Shown: one piece after another, positions 24,445 through 38,763 of the stretch | Layout: each line of letters begins with the position of its first letter | How positions within the stretch are numbered: the stretch's first letter is position 1 | From: Mansonella perstans | Lineage: Eukaryota; Nematoda; Chromadorea; Rhabditida; Onchocercidae | Length of the DNA: 64,000 nt | NCBI GenBank assembly: GCA_037074765.1 | Contig: JBAMDO010000023.1 | Span: 248,001 to 312,000 of the forward strand | Direction of reading: 5' to 3' | Notes under the pieces: model-generated | Database searches by the model: none | What the model was told of the DNA's origin: nothing | The model's input: the letters and a program-made list of their open reading frames with translations, nothing else | Made by a program: the position numbers and the translations under genes

Positions 24445-26557
24445 TTCAAACGTCTAGCACTTTTCCTTTTTTGCCACAAAAAATCTGATGTAAAAAAACA
24501 CGTCCTGAAATTATGCACTTGAATATTTCAGGGTAGGCTTCTTTCTATATTTCGACATCTAGCATTCTATTTTGCCGTATTACCAAAGTCAGCATTCAGC
24601 AGCAGAAGATTCCAGTGCAAAATTGATTTATATGAATTCCTAAAATATCCCTGCATCATTTACAACATGAAGTTGAACAGATTTTAATCAAACTAAGAAA
24701 CAGAGATGCATTCGAAGAATTTTGAAGTGAAATGATTTAAAATATAACTTCAACAAATGCTGCAGATATATCTCACATCTACAACGCTTACAATTTATAC
24801 GAGTAAGCTATTTTTTACCTGAGTTATCAACAATAAAAATCAGCTTGGTTAAGTCAACAAAGTAATTAGCTTCTCCAGAAGTAAAACATGCAAGATTCAA
24901 GTCATGTATAACACAAGAATGCAAACATGGTATATGATACTGGAGAAATTATAACCAAACATTTTATTCGCTGATTTGAATAACAGATGAAGAAACAAAT
25001 AAACATGAATACAGAAATTTCTTTGAGGTATACCGGATCTATGTGTATGCAAATTCACAAATACCGGATATGAAAGGTTTTCAACAATATAAACCTGACA
25101 AAATAATTGATGCTACGGATGCTGCTGCAAGTACGTTCTTAGCATAAATGAGTAATTACATCTTTCTTGAAAAAAAAAAAAAAAAACAATCCGAATACAA
25201 AAAGTGATGGATTAATTGATGAGAAAATAACAACTTCACTAAACTGGCAACTTGAGAAAAAATGCAACGTTGTGCAATAAGTTGGATACAGCAGATGAAA
25301 TGAAGTAGGAAAAACTTGGAGATAGACATGAACGAACCCGAAAGATCTCTTTTTTTCAGTTGAAATGATAATAAGCAATAAAAAAAATCATTCAATTAAT
25401 AAAATCCAAAAATTTTCCATCTTCGAAAAATGCGCTGCTAAATTCGTAACTGAAATAATTTGACCAAATATTTGTTCTCAGAAACGATCATAATTCTTCA
25501 TCAGTACAAAAAATTTTGAGAAAATTCGAATTTCAACAAATTAACTTTTCGATGAAAGAATCTCTAAAACTACGAGGCAATTCTAACAAACTAAGAATCC
25601 TCTCATCTACTGCGCACTATTTAATATTCCGATATTTTGTGTCATAACTAATGGATAACAGAAATAATAACAAAAGAAAAAACAGATGAAAATTAAACTT
25701 TTCATTTTAAGAAATTCAGCAAGCACAGTGATTAAAACTTGAAAGGAATGACAGAAAAACATAACCTGCATACTACCCGGGTAAAAGAATGAAAGAAAAA
25801 AGAACCGGACCCAAAATATTGAACAATAAAAACCATTCATTGAAACCAAACCACACCGGATCAGCAAAGAATAAAGATGGAGAAAAAAATTATATTTTTT
25901 AAAATCCTTGAATGAAAGATTTTGATGAATTTGAATGAGGAAAATGGAACGAAAATTAAAAACTGGGAAGTACGAGACAAATTGGATAAGTAAACATTTT
26001 TGTATAAAGTAACAATACATGTCCATCTATCCCTCCAACATTTATTAAATCAAAAGCGGATAGAATCTCAAATGAGGAATCATAAATGTACACAGGACTT
26101 TCTCAACATTTATGAATTAATAACCGGTACCTTTCCATTACAAACACAAGGAATTTCCAGATATGTATCTCAAATCACTTGAAAGTAATAATAGTAGCCA
26201 AAGCCAACCCGTTGAAGAGACCGATGGTGGAAAAATCAGTAACAAATGGAATTAAAGAGCAACATTTCAGGAACAGGACATAAAATCAAACATTATTCCA
26301 TACTATGTCATAGACTGTATAAAAAAAATAACCTGAACAAAGTAAACACACTGAAAACTTCAAGTCTTTAAAAGCAAAGAGTAATGTTGAACTAAATTAT
26401 GCTAATGTCAAATAAAAGTATGTGTGAAAGAAATTCCTATATGTTCAATGAAAGCTCAGATTTATCTTACTGCAATAACTTCAAACTGAATGGTTGTCGC
26501 TGTTGCTGTAGAGAAGCAGTAGAATTGTTCCGATGGAACATCCCAGTTGGACAGTTG
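24445..26557. other. Intergenic between THUMPD2 and hif-1
   Basis: No supported exon on either strand. It holds the THUMPD2 promoter or leader and the hif-1 3' UTR; AATAAA-like minus-strand sites occur near 26041-26046. Several short open frames here are rich in Phe, Leu and Ser and look like chance. Confidence 0.5.
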
Positions 26558-29500
26558 TTAGATCGAGTAGATATTGCTGTAAGTTCTACTCCCAACCATG
26601 GAGTTGTTGTTGCTACTCCAGCGTTCAGTCTCTTGATGGCGCTGCTGATACTGCTGCTGCAATTGGCGCCACGAAGTAGCTGAAAAAAAATTTATAACCA
26701 TATCGTTCATCTTTCAGGTTCCAAATGTTATAATGCTGAAAGCTTAAATAAACTTACTCGTAAGATCAAAAGCATTTGGTTTTGAAAGAAGTGAAATGTT
26801 AGAATTTGTATGCATATTCGATCGATCAAGTGTCATTTGCATCGGTATCGATACATTTCCCAGCAATGCCATACCCTAAAAAATCAGAAAATAAATCAAG
26901 CGAAAGCAATTTTAAACTAATATTAATAAAAAATTAAAGCATGCAAAAATAATTACTAAAGAACTTTTCCAGTCCTAGTCCCACTCTTAATTATGCCTTT
27001 CCTTTATTTTCTCTGCTAATCACTAAGAACTCTTCATACTTATCTTTTTCTCTACATTCGATTTTGATAAATTTTTATCTTACCCTTTCTTCAACAGGCA
27101 AATTTGGCAATGGCGCTGGATCTGATGGTATCCAATCAGCAAAATTGAAATCCGGCAAAAGTCCTTGTAAGTCTGTTGAGAGTTGCATCATGTCATCAGG
27201 GGCGACAAACGGTGCAAACAGCTGCCAGTCATCAGTATCTTCTGTCGTATCTGTAATAAATTTCAGTCCAAATAAAGAAGCAGCAGTGAATGAGTAATAT
27301 CGAAGAGAACAGCATACTTTCAAAAAATATTACACAGAAGAATTTTGTCAATTTCTGTTACTATGCAAAGCAAATTTAAAACAACCAGCACTTTCACCTA
27401 CCATTACCGTCATTTTCCTTATTAGTGACTCGAGGGATTTCTGTAACACAGTTCACAGTACTTGTATTTGATTGTGTGTAGATGGAATTATTGTTGGAAG
27501 GCAGCATGGAAGTGGAAGAGATCGCTACAGCAGAAGTAAAACTGTTGTTGAGATAAGGATCGCAATAAGTGGAGGGACGAGGATACTGAGTACCAGCAGT
27601 AGATAAAGTGGATAACATAATGCCTGGGTTTCGTTCCATTCCAGTTCCAGTTATTGCCCCACTGCTAATGCTACTTTGTGGCAATAAACATGCATCTAAA
27701 AATATATAGAAATTTTTCTTCGCCTCAGTACTTGCCTTTCCATGAAGGAAGTAGTTTAGTAAAATCTATTAAAACCTTGCATGTTCTATTCCGTGTTTAC
27801 TTTTCATCATAATACATTTTTTTGTATTTTATTCCTCAAAATCTCCGAATGATAAAATATGAATTTTACGAAGTTATTTCCAAAAGACAGACAATTTACA
27901 GAAAGTCCACTTCACAGTCTCCGTTCCTAAATCACTAACAAAGTTCTACAAAAAGAAAGGAGTAATTATCAAGTGATTTGTGGGTGTTAAGTGCATTCAG
28001 AACAGATCATCCCAGCTCAAATATGAAAAAAGAAGAGAAATTAAAAAAGATGTTTATTCCTAAAAATAAAATTATCAGAACGAATAATAATGATGCAATC
28101 TGACAGGATATTTTTCTACGAGACATGATTATCATACGAGGTTGACAATTTAGTTCAGCTGACTGAGCTGACTTGCCTGGTTCAATCACAGATATGCTGT
28201 AAGAGGAGACCCGCCAAAGGCTCAGTCAGGAATTACGCTGTAAAAACAGACATATCAAAAATCTGAAGATTCAAATTTTACACTGTTATGCGACTTACGC
28301 TTGTGTTCAATGTAATGGTACCAATAAGTAAAAATTTCACATTTTAGAATAACGAAAACTATTACCAGCTACTGAGGCCGCGGAAAACCGTACATTATTT
28401 AAAATCGTTTCCGTTGAGGATTCCGACAAATCAGTTTGAAAACAACGATTATTGCAGTCACGCATATTTCCATTAGCTGCTCCTCCGCTATAACTTGCTC
28501 GTACATTGTTTGTTCGTAGTCGACACCGGTCAATTTCAGCAGCAAACAGATCGAAATCTCCTCCTCTATTCCCTGAACTTTCAATGTTTCCATTTCGATC
28601 ACACAGCAATTATTTTTATCAGCTTTAACCAAGATATCAAAACCACTGTCGGATAAGTGAAAAATAGCATTATCAATAAATGCTTCAAAAACATATGGTT
28701 ACTTAACGATTAAAAGAGCAAAAAAGAAAGCTTGTCAAAAACGAACCGTTATGTGGAAGCGAAATATTCGGATTGTTTCCATGAATATAACCACTGGTAC
28801 TCGATACCGCAACACCGCTTTTTGTGCCGCAATTGATGGTTTCAATTCGTGTTGCCATTGTTGCCTTATACCTAGCTGATTCACAGCAGTGCTCGGCACG
28901 ATCTTAAAAACAAAATTTAAAAGCTATCTATTTGATGATAACCAAACTGGAAGAAAAAGCAGCTGTACAAAGATTAAGCTTTGGAGAAAAAAAAAGCTAA
29001 GGGATGTATCAATTTTGGATGCCGGAAATCCTGGGATACTCTGCATAAACTTTTATAGAAGACGGGGACTATATCTCGAAATTTCAGAAAAATTAGCGGA
29101 AAATGTGCTAAAAAAAAGACAGCAACAACTCTGCGTTTTGCAATAACTGTAATCTCATTTTTGATATCGAAAATGTGAAGCGCCATTTTCCATTTTCAAT
29201 TAAGCGTCAACCGAAAAAAAAATTCTACCTCCGAAAAAAGATGAAGTACATAGACTTTTGTTTTCAGTTCGAAAAAGCAGCGTTCTCGAAGGAGATTTGC
29301 TGCGTTGTTGAGCACGAAAAAGCCACTGTAATACTTCACTGTAATTGCTCTTCATTGATTCTGCAAAGCTTTTTCAATTTGGATATAACTGAAAAAAATC
29401 TAGGAAAAAACAACACAAAATAAAGTCATGAATGAGATTAAGTCTCGTTGATATCAATTATTTAAAGATTTGAAAATTTGTCATATTTTCATGCAATTGA

Positions 29501-32500
29501 TTTTAGTGAACTTTTTTGAAATTTTAATGAAGTTATTAACAAATGCAATGCATTTGTTAATAATTCGTTGCGATAATCTACTTAAGTCAATAGTATCCTA
29601 CGTGTTGGAGCGTATATGTAATGAATCAACTTGCTCAGAACCCTGAGATGATAAAAGGACCAAGCAATGAACAATTCAGTTAAATTCAGTTAAACTTTTC
29701 ATTGTATCGATGGTTACAGAAATCTTTAAGATAAATGCTAAACTTTCTTAGCTTTACTTCTTTTCATTAAAAGAGTAAAAAACAAAAAACGTAAAGAGCG
29801 CTACCAGATCATGCGCAATCTAATTTGTTACAGAACGAAACAAAAAAAAAGACCGATAACAGGACAGCATTTTAAATAATCATTCGTAGCAAAATAATTT
29901 TCCGTTGTGCTAATATTGCTATTTGGCTCGGAAAATTCCATTCTATAAGCAACCAATAAAACTATGAAAATTAGGAAAAAGGAGATGAAAAAGTAACGTA
30001 CCTGAACTCTCTGTCATTTCTTGCTTTACTGGCATTAAAGCTGGATGTGATGCTGTACCAGTATCTTTTCCATTCATAAACGAATCCCGTTCACTTTGAG
30101 TACTAAAGTTCATGTGATATCTTGATACAGAAATATGCTTCTAACAATATAAAAAAAGTTATCATTCTACATCCTTATGTGAACGAAAACTTATGAAAAT
30201 ATCTAAAGATATTTAAATTTATACAGAAACTCAAATTTTACTTAACAATGAAATTTTTAAGTTTTCATTCATTATTAAACGTCCTAACATTATTTCATTA
30301 AATTTTTTGCATCATAATTTTGGCTCGCATGAGTGTAAGTCAAGCTATTAATGAAAAGAGGACTAAATAGTAGCTAATAAAGCTCTTTAGTGAGCTGATC
30401 CTAAATAAAATGGTTCATTTAAATTTGGGCCATATTTGAACAAGTTGATGCATAGATCAACAGACAACATGTTCCATTAAAGGAGAGCAAGTGTACGTTG
30501 ATACAATAAATCAGCTTCTAATATTGAAATTTTAAATCTCAGCAATATCTCGCTGATTCGCTGACACGGAAGTAACATTTACACTTACACTAACATCAAA
30601 CTAGAAAATTCATCATCTATTACCAATTCAATTCAGCTAAATAAAACATTTTTCAGTTTTTAGGCTTCCACAGTTCAATTTAATATTATTCATAATGGAT
30701 TTACTAAATAAACTTTAATTCTTCAGAATTTGTGGTTTGTCAAAACATATTTCAAGCAATAAATTTATCTTTTTTTACCACACTCAATTTCTAGTATTGT
30801 AAATGAATGCATTTAAACGAGATAGATGAAAAAATAAAATTCGCATAAAATTTCCGCGGAAACAAAATGTAGAAACTTAAAATTTAAATGCTAACCCAAT
30901 TAACTGATGCTCACAGATGATATATTGTCCTTTTTGCCCTTTTGTAGTATGATTAATGGTCGCTTCGGTCTGCACCCATAATACTGATTTATTGAGACCA
31001 ATTAAACGGTAGTATGGTGTCCTTGTGTGACCTTTTGTGAGCATTTCACGTATTGAAGCAGTCACCACTTCAAGATCGGCCGGATATACCAAATTGTAAA
31101 ACGAGGTACCCATTAAAGAACGCGACTCATGGCGAAGGATGTAGTTGAAACTTAAAAATGGCAATGCTGTAAAAATGTGGCTAGTGTTCATAAATTAGTT
31201 TAGTTTGCATTCGATGAATTGAAATTTAATCTCAAAATAAAAACTGCTCATGTCTTCTCATAACTTATAAGCTGGTCACAAATGTTTTTAATAAATTAAT
31301 AATTTTTTTGTGCCATAATATACCAACTCAGTAATATTTTTTAAGATATCCAAATACACAACTCCTTGCATAACTTTTGGACCTACAAATGTAATTTAAA
31401 ACGAAAGAAGGCCATAGCATCTTAAACTATAACGGTTTGTTAGCAGGCAGTAAAAATATCAAGAATAACAAATAAGTTTGTTTTAAGAGACATAAATTTA
31501 TTATCTTAAATCATTTTACATGCTTCATTTAAACATTAACCGCAAAATTTTAAATTTGTCATTACCATATGCAAAATTATAAACCTTTCACTGACATACG
31601 AAAATTTCATATCATAGGTATGTCGTGTCATGTATGTGCCATTTACCTCGGCACTTCTTGAAGCTGTAAAAACGCCATTACCCTGTCCAGCTGGTTGTGC
31701 ACTAGCCTGTATGATACGAACACGTCCATTCTCAGTAGACAGTGATCGAATATGGCAAACGACTGACTAAAGAATTTCATTTAGGATTTGAACTAAACCA
31801 AAGAAAAGCTGAAACATCGCTCCGTAATGTGACAGAACTTTTGTTTTCCAATCACATGAACAGTGCAATAATAGATAATATCTGCAGTAATTACTGTATA
31901 ATATTCACTAACTTACTATGATTACGAAATTTTTTCTTTATTACTAAACTTATAATTCATAAAAAAAGCAAAAACGTTTATTTCATACTCTTTTTTGAAT
32001 ATGTCAGTAATTGGCTTTACAACTAGTTAGCCTAGCTACGATGAATCCGAACTTGGCAACTCAACAAAAACGATTTTCTAATGAGTAGAAAACAAATCTG
32101 AACTTGTCTTCTCTAATAAATAATCATAACACTTCCTATACATTTAAAACTTACCTTAAATAAGGCATTTTTGAGATTCAAGCTTCTGCCTCGTGGACTA
32201 ATCACTGATTTCATTCGTAATGTGTTTACTTGACCACATCCACGATCAGTTGCATTTCCAGTATCACAGCTTATACATTCTTCGTAATCATTTGTATGAA
32301 TAAATTCTTTCAGTGAACGTCCCGTAAGGTCAGTCTGGAAGATTTTGGTTCATATCTCAAAAATAAACCCAATAACTAAAATATTTTAAAGCAATAATCA
32401 GCTTTAACAAGTTACATGCATATTCAGCCATTTAATGTGCAATGTGCAATGAACAATTAATGCAACACTTACTTGACGTCAAGGATTATATTAACTTCAT

Positions 32501-35500
32501 TATATCGATTATGTTAACTCCATGTTTACGAGGGCAATTTTTTGTTTGGAAATTCTCCTTCAAGTAAAAACAGAGGTAAAAAGAAAACTTCCTAATATGT
32601 TGCGACATCAACTGAAGCTTAACATCTCAAATTATGCCATTCGCCATCAATACAGTGTTGTTTTTGTCCACTTTACCATGTGTATGAAGCATGTCAATAA
32701 TTTTTGAATCCTATTGCTCATATTCTACACTCAAATCAGCTCTGAACCTAACAACCAAGTTGGGCAAATTCCCCTCATTCATCCTTCCTTCGATTGAAAC
32801 TGTTGCATAACATTATGTTTTGCTGAAATTCTGACATTTTTAAAAGAATTAGAACCTTAAATTTTTGTACTCCAAAAATAAACGATAGACTAACAATTTT
32901 GATGATAAATAAAAAGAAATTCAAGTATGTTTTTATGCATATTTTTACAAAGAAGTAAAGGGAAATACACATGAGGCATAAATAAAACGTATCGAAAAAA
33001 ACATAGATCCTTAAATTCCTTGAGGGAATTTTTAGTGATACTATCGGTAAATCAACCATTTCCCTAATGAAGAAATGACGATTTATAAATGGTGAAGGGT
33101 AAATTTCACGATCACTTGCAACACACAGTCGCTGCACAAACAAATAAATTATGTGAGGACGCAGTCTCGAAAAAAGTGGAAATGATCTCCAGAAAATCAT
33201 CATTTCTTCGAAAAGATCTTTGATACAAAGCTTCCTTATCTTTTTTATAAAATTCTCGAATATCTTCTTTTTTCTCAGTTATTCTCTTAATAAAACTTTT
33301 TTTTTTTAATTTCTGATTCCTTTTCTCACAAGTTTGTAAGGATAATAGATGTGGAATTGTTATTTCTTTCTTACTGGATCAACATCTTAAGAATAGTTTG
33401 ATAAAACAAAAAAAAAATTTATGTTTGGTAAGAAAAATGTAACATACTTGTGTAAGTCCGAGGTAGAAGGAAACACTTTCGCTAACGTATAAGATGATAC
33501 CATCCAGATCAACAATGGCTAAAAAACCATCTAAACACTCGAGCAACGTTTTTTCGGAACATAAATATTCACGCTCCTCTTCAAGATTAGTCTTTATGAC
33601 TGAAACAATCATTTTATTTTCAATTCAAAAATTCGGAAGATGAAAGTTCCAGAAATTCGAAATGTAAAATTCAAAACAGATTCATTAACAAAAAAAGAAC
33701 AGTATGTTAACCTACAGAAACGGTAATCAATAAGCAGATCGAAAATAGAAAAGTGGTGTTCAGTAATTTCAAGAAATTTTTTCGGGCACCAAGTAAAAAT
33801 AAATAATAGGTTGATAATGCCTATTGCTCTCACTAATTTTCAATGTTGTTGATCGCCTTTCTAATGATAAGCAACCTGTTTGAGTTATGCTGTATATACC
33901 TCAAGATTCCCTAACTAAGATCAACGAAAATTAAATTTGCGGATGCTTATAATTTTAAAAAGCTATTAGAGTAGTTAGAATTTTGCATAAGACAGTTTGT
34001 CCACAGAAGATAATGATTTCTGTAAAAAAAAATTTACATTTCGTAACAACTTTTCGTAGCCGACAAAAAGTCAATGCAACTCGCAATATAGCAATCCGAT
34101 CCAAGTGTGTGACGGTTGCTTCATTTACAACTGGCACTACTAATCTGAGATCTGCAAAAATATCCGCTTCCTTACCACGTCGATCGCGAGCAGCAAACCG
34201 AGACGATTCACGACGTCGATCGAGAGTTCTAAAAAATTAATATTTCCAGGTGCACATGATAAGTACGTAAAAAAATCCTCTTAATAAATTAATTTCAATT
34301 TCACTCAAAAAATGCAACATTAGCATGGTCTCAAGTCAAAATGAAACAAACACAGCAATTATATTAGCATCGTAAACTACATAAATGCTTGCTAACTGCA
34401 AACAATGAACAGAACCTAACCTACATGACTTATTTTTTACGTGAATTACTTTTACATTCATTAACTAATGATTAAGGACATAACCTCCTGGCTTTCTACT
34501 CTAAGAAAAAAAAACCTGGCCTAAAGAAAACAAGAATTCAAAGTGTTCTGGAATCTTATCAAAAAATTATTTTGAGAAATCACAATTATATGAAAATTTT
34601 TAAAACATATCTGACCAATAATATATAAGGGGCTACTACTTATCAAACCTTGCGCATTTGAAGCAAAAATTTTGTTTTAAAACAAATTTTAACTCATCTA
34701 CTTTACTGATTTGGAATTGAAATAAGTCCCTGCAATTTTTCAAAGTTAAAAGTCCCTGCAATTTTTCAAAGTTTCTTACAGTAAAGTAACCAAGAATAAA
34801 TCAAGAAAATCGGTATCTACACAGTGTCAATTTTTTTTTTTTTTTTGAATCAAACTGTTCACAGTCAATTTTTTGTTATCGATCAAAAGTCACCAAACCT
34901 TTGCGAAATGTTGCAATAAATAGGTAGGAACAGATAGAAATGTTTGTGGAATCATTATTTTAACTTTAGATTTGAAAAGCAAAACTGGAAGCGATCTAGA
35001 AAGATGTGAAGTAGGAAAAGAGCGGATGATAGAAAAGAGAAATGAACAGAAGAGAAATCGAAAAGTAACCAACAAAACATTGATAGTGTTCAAAACAAAA
35101 ATTACCACTTTCTTCTACATAGATAAAACTTGATGACTCATCCGACAATTCATCAATATAAAATAAAGTTTGAAAAAGAAGAATCTATGGGACAACTATA
35201 AATTAATATGCAAACATGAATTATTTATTAATTGAAATGATTTGATAGCTAACAATTGCGCAAATATACTTGCCGAAAAGAAACCCCTTTTCTCAAGGTT
35301 ATATGAGGTAAAAAGGCTATGATTCTATCATACATGACATTGTGACATCAATTATCGCGACAGTAATCATAAACATGCCGACAGTGCAAGATGGATTATC
35401 TTTTGATAATGTACTGTATAACTTGAAGTGCCATTAAGGTATTTTGACGTTGTAATGTAGCGTTTTACACGTCTGAAGCAACAAAAAGCAGCAATTTTCT

Positions 35501-35778
35501 CGTTAATTTTTACCCAATAAAACAGGTGTGGTGAGAAGAGATTTATGGAAGTATCATTTTGGAAAAAGTGAACAGACCGAAAAAAGGAAATTTCGTATTA
35601 AACCCATATTAATTATATTTCATTTTATTTCTTTTCTTTCTTATTCATAGAAATATTATCCACATTCAAAGATTATAAAATAAAGGATAATTTTTTAAAA
35701 TAAAATAAATAATTCTCAAATTGCTTACTGTTTTCGACTGAATTCCGTTAAAAATTCTGCATCATTTCCATTCATCAT
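26558..35778 (-). CDS. hif-1: Hypoxia-inducible factor HIF-1 alpha-type bHLH-PAS transcription factor
   Basis: Oxygen-regulated transcription factor that pairs with ARNT/AHA-1 on hypoxia response elements. Thirteen exons, all phases closing: 35778-35729, 34228-34038, 33599-33448, 32334-32155, 31766-31585, 31150-30896, 30120-30002, 28902-28747, 28572-28366, 27695-27402, 27250-27084, 26875-26758, 26679-26558; 730 residues, close to the roughly 720 of C. elegans HIF-1. The bHLH is at about 17-75 ([20 protein letters not shown], then [20 protein letters not shown]). PAS-A runs about 92-190 ([20 protein letters not shown]). PAS-B is at about 235-335 ([33 protein letters not shown]). After a low-complexity Ser/Asn/Thr region comes [19 protein letters not shown] at about 602-620, matching the LxxLAP oxygen-degradation motif; the predicted hydroxylated proline is about P609. 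No C-terminal FIH/CTAD motif is seen, as in the worm protein. The acceptor of the ninth exon (TTCAG before 28572) is the least certain boundary. Confidence 0.93.
34724..34773. repeat. Perfect 24-base direct duplication
   Basis: The block AAGTCCCTGCAATTTTTCAA plus AGTT occurs at 34724-34747 and again at 34750-34773. It lies in the first intron of hif-1. Confidence 0.85.
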
Positions 35779-37614
35779 TTAGAAAATTTGTAGCGATAAA
35801 TAATGTAAACAAACAAATGTCTTGTTGATTTTCACCACGAATATCACTAAAGCGAAAAATAATATTGATAAATATCAAATGGAATGGAAATACAACTTTT
35901 TACATCTGAAAACAACATATTGCATAATAGATGAATGAAGCATTTTTCTAATTATCAAACGTTACCGAAACTTGAAAATCTAATCATTCGAGAAAAAGGA
36001 AAAAAAAGAAAATCCATTTATGGATTTTGAAAATAACTCAAGACTACTTTTATATCATGAAATTCAAATATAGGAACAAGTTTATAAAAATCGATAACTA
36101 TCAACGATAAGTCATAAATTTTATTACTAATATACATTTAATTTGTACTGATGGAAATTGACATCTAACATCAAACCTTTTTTTGATAGAAAAGAAAATT
36201 TCCAATATTGATTGATAGTATAATTGATTTGATATCGAAGTTGATTATTTTGTTTTTTACAGGTAATTCATTCTTTTCATTTCATTTTTTATTCATCTGT
36301 TTTTTTCTTTTTTTTCTTTCATATTCTATATAGGATATAATGAATTAAAATCATTTCCAATTTAAATTATCGAATAAATCGAAAACAATTAGAATATATG
36401 TTCACAATGAAATACGATTTATGAAATATAACGCTGCTACAATTAACAAAATTTCATTTATTCAAATGCAATCGCCCGCGATTATTTCTCTATCTTTTAT
36501 GCCCCATTAAAGGATATCATTATCAAATTATTTCATTTAAGTTTATCAGTATTTTCAGTTTTTTTTTTTTTTTTTTTTTTCAACGAACACTTCATTTTGG
36601 GTACAAAAAAAGTCATAAACTTGTAACAGTCTAGCTTGAAACCAGTTTTAACTTTTATCATTTTTCTCTTTCAACCCATTTTTGCACTTCTCAACTTTCA
36701 AATATATCTTTTGCTTCATTACCTTTACCAATCATTTCGGGTACAAAAACATAAAACTTTCACTCATAAATTACAATTTTTGAAAAATGACATAATGCGA
36801 TTTTCTAATTGAACAATAATTTATAGCATCTGATAGGTATTGTTTACTTACTTAACAAATAAATGTTTCATCTACTCAACAATGTTTTTTTTTTATTTTT
36901 AACATTGTTCAGATAAAAAAAGTTTTAACATTAACTGGCAATTATTATCGATCAATTTAGTAAATGTTAAATTTACTGTAATATTTAACTAGTAATCTAA
37001 CAATCGAAATTATCATCTCAACATATTTCTAATTTATTTAGCATCTCAACTGTTCAATTTGTTAAGTAATCAGCAGTTGATAAAATCCAAATTACTTCGC
37101 AGTAATACTAAGAAAAAATCAATTGAAAAAAAAAAAAACCTACCCATAATTTTTGATTATTTCAAACTCATATAAAATAATTAAACATTATATAAAATAA
37201 AGGATCGTTTAAAATAATTTCATCTTACTGATAAGATACTTATCAGTGTGTCATTTGCCTTCTGAAGAAACGTTTTATTTCTTTCTATTGTTTGTTCTTC
37301 CTCTCAAAATTTTATTTTATTATTTATGTTCAGCAACATTTAAAATCATTATCAGTAAGTATTTCCCATGATTTTATCGATAATTCAATTGATTATTCTT
37401 ATGGTAAATAATAAACGCATTTTATGATCGATCGTTTTTTGTTTTTTAATGAAATATGCATTTAAATGAAAGAGTGGATGAATTAAATAAACAATTTACT
37501 ATCTTTTTTCTAAAATATTTTGCATCAATTTTTAATAAATTTTTCAACGTCTTATAAATCACGGAAGAGGATTCGATTATATTTCGAACAATAACATTTA
37601 CTATGTCACTAAGT

Positions 37615-37740
37615 AATCTAATTAATTAATTACTTCAACGAGCCAATTATCATTAAATAAGCTATCTAATTGATTGCTTTAACGAGCCAATTACCATTAA
37701 ATAAGCTATCTAATTAATTACTTTAATGAGCCAATTACTC
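37615..37740. repeat. 44-base tandem repeat, about 2.7 copies
   Basis: Copies begin at about 37619, 37663 and 37707 and share CGAGCCAATTA, CATTAAATAAGCTATCTAATT and a TTACTT/TTGCTT core, with a few substitutions. It lies 300 bases before the 19-base satellite. Confidence 0.8.
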
Positions 37741-38046
37741 GAAAGGTTTTATAATTTAACTGTATATATGTGGCATGAAATTAAGTAAAGTTCTTGATTG
37801 TAACACAAAAATAAAGAACTTTTCACTTTTCGCTCAACCTGTTTGTTATAATTCTTTATTACGAAATCTTGACCTATTACGAAATACGAAAGACCTATTT
37901 CTTGGCCAAATTCTTTTTGGCACGTACTCATTTCTCATTCTCCTATCATATATCATTCTTCTTATCATTCAGTACAAATTTGTGAACAGATACCATTTGT
38001 TAAAAGTAATCAATTTCCAAATATCTAAAAAACAAAAAGTAATCTC

Positions 38047-38763
38047 CATCTTTATTATGAAATCTCATCTTTATTACGAAATCTCATCTTTATTACGAAA
38101 TCTCATCTTTATTACGAAATCTCATCTTTATTACGAAATCTCATCTTTATTACGAAATCTCATCTTTATTACGAAATCTCATCTTTATTACGAAATCTCA
38201 TCTTTATTACGAAATCTCATCTTTATTACGAAATCTCATCTTTATTACGAAATCTCATCTTTATTACGAAATCCATCTTTATTATGAAATCTCATCTTTA
38301 TTACGAAATCTCATCTTTATTACGAAATCTCATCTTTATTACGAAATCTCATCTTTATTACGAAATCTCATCTTTATTATGAATCCCATCTTTATTATGA
38401 AATCCCATCTTTATTACGAAATTTCATCTTTATTACGAAATCTCATCTTTATTATGAAATCTCATCTTTATTACAAATCTTATCTTTATTACAAAATCTT
38501 ATCTTTATTACGAAATCTCATCTTTATTACGAAATCTCATCTTTATTACGAAATCTCATCTTTATTACGAAATCTCATCTTTATTACGAAATCTCATCTT
38601 TATTACGAAATCTCATCTTTATTACGAAATCTCATCTTTATTACGAAATCTATCTTTATTACGAAATCTCATCTTTATTACGAAATCTCATCTTTATTAC
38701 GAAATCTCATCTTTATTACGAAATCCCATCTTTATTACGAAATCTCATCTTTATTACGAAATT
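38047..38763. repeat. Satellite of a 19-base unit, about 37 copies
   Basis: Head-to-tail copies of TCATCTTTATTACGAAATC. Most are identical. Variants include TATGA for TACGA, CCATC for TCATC and single-base deletions, concentrated near 38270-38285, 38375-38410 and 38450-38500. Because 19 is not a multiple of three, all plus-strand frames stay open and read as a 19-residue periodic peptide over three units; this is a by-product, not a gene. Confidence 0.97.

Noticed and set aside
25139..26026. Phe/Leu/Ser-rich minus-strand frames
   Set aside because: Low-complexity readings of A-rich DNA with no splice structure or family match.
28007..28189. Extra hif-1 exon ([16 protein letters not shown])
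   Set aside because: It needs phase 2 on entry, but the preceding exon ends in phase 1 and joins cleanly to 27695.
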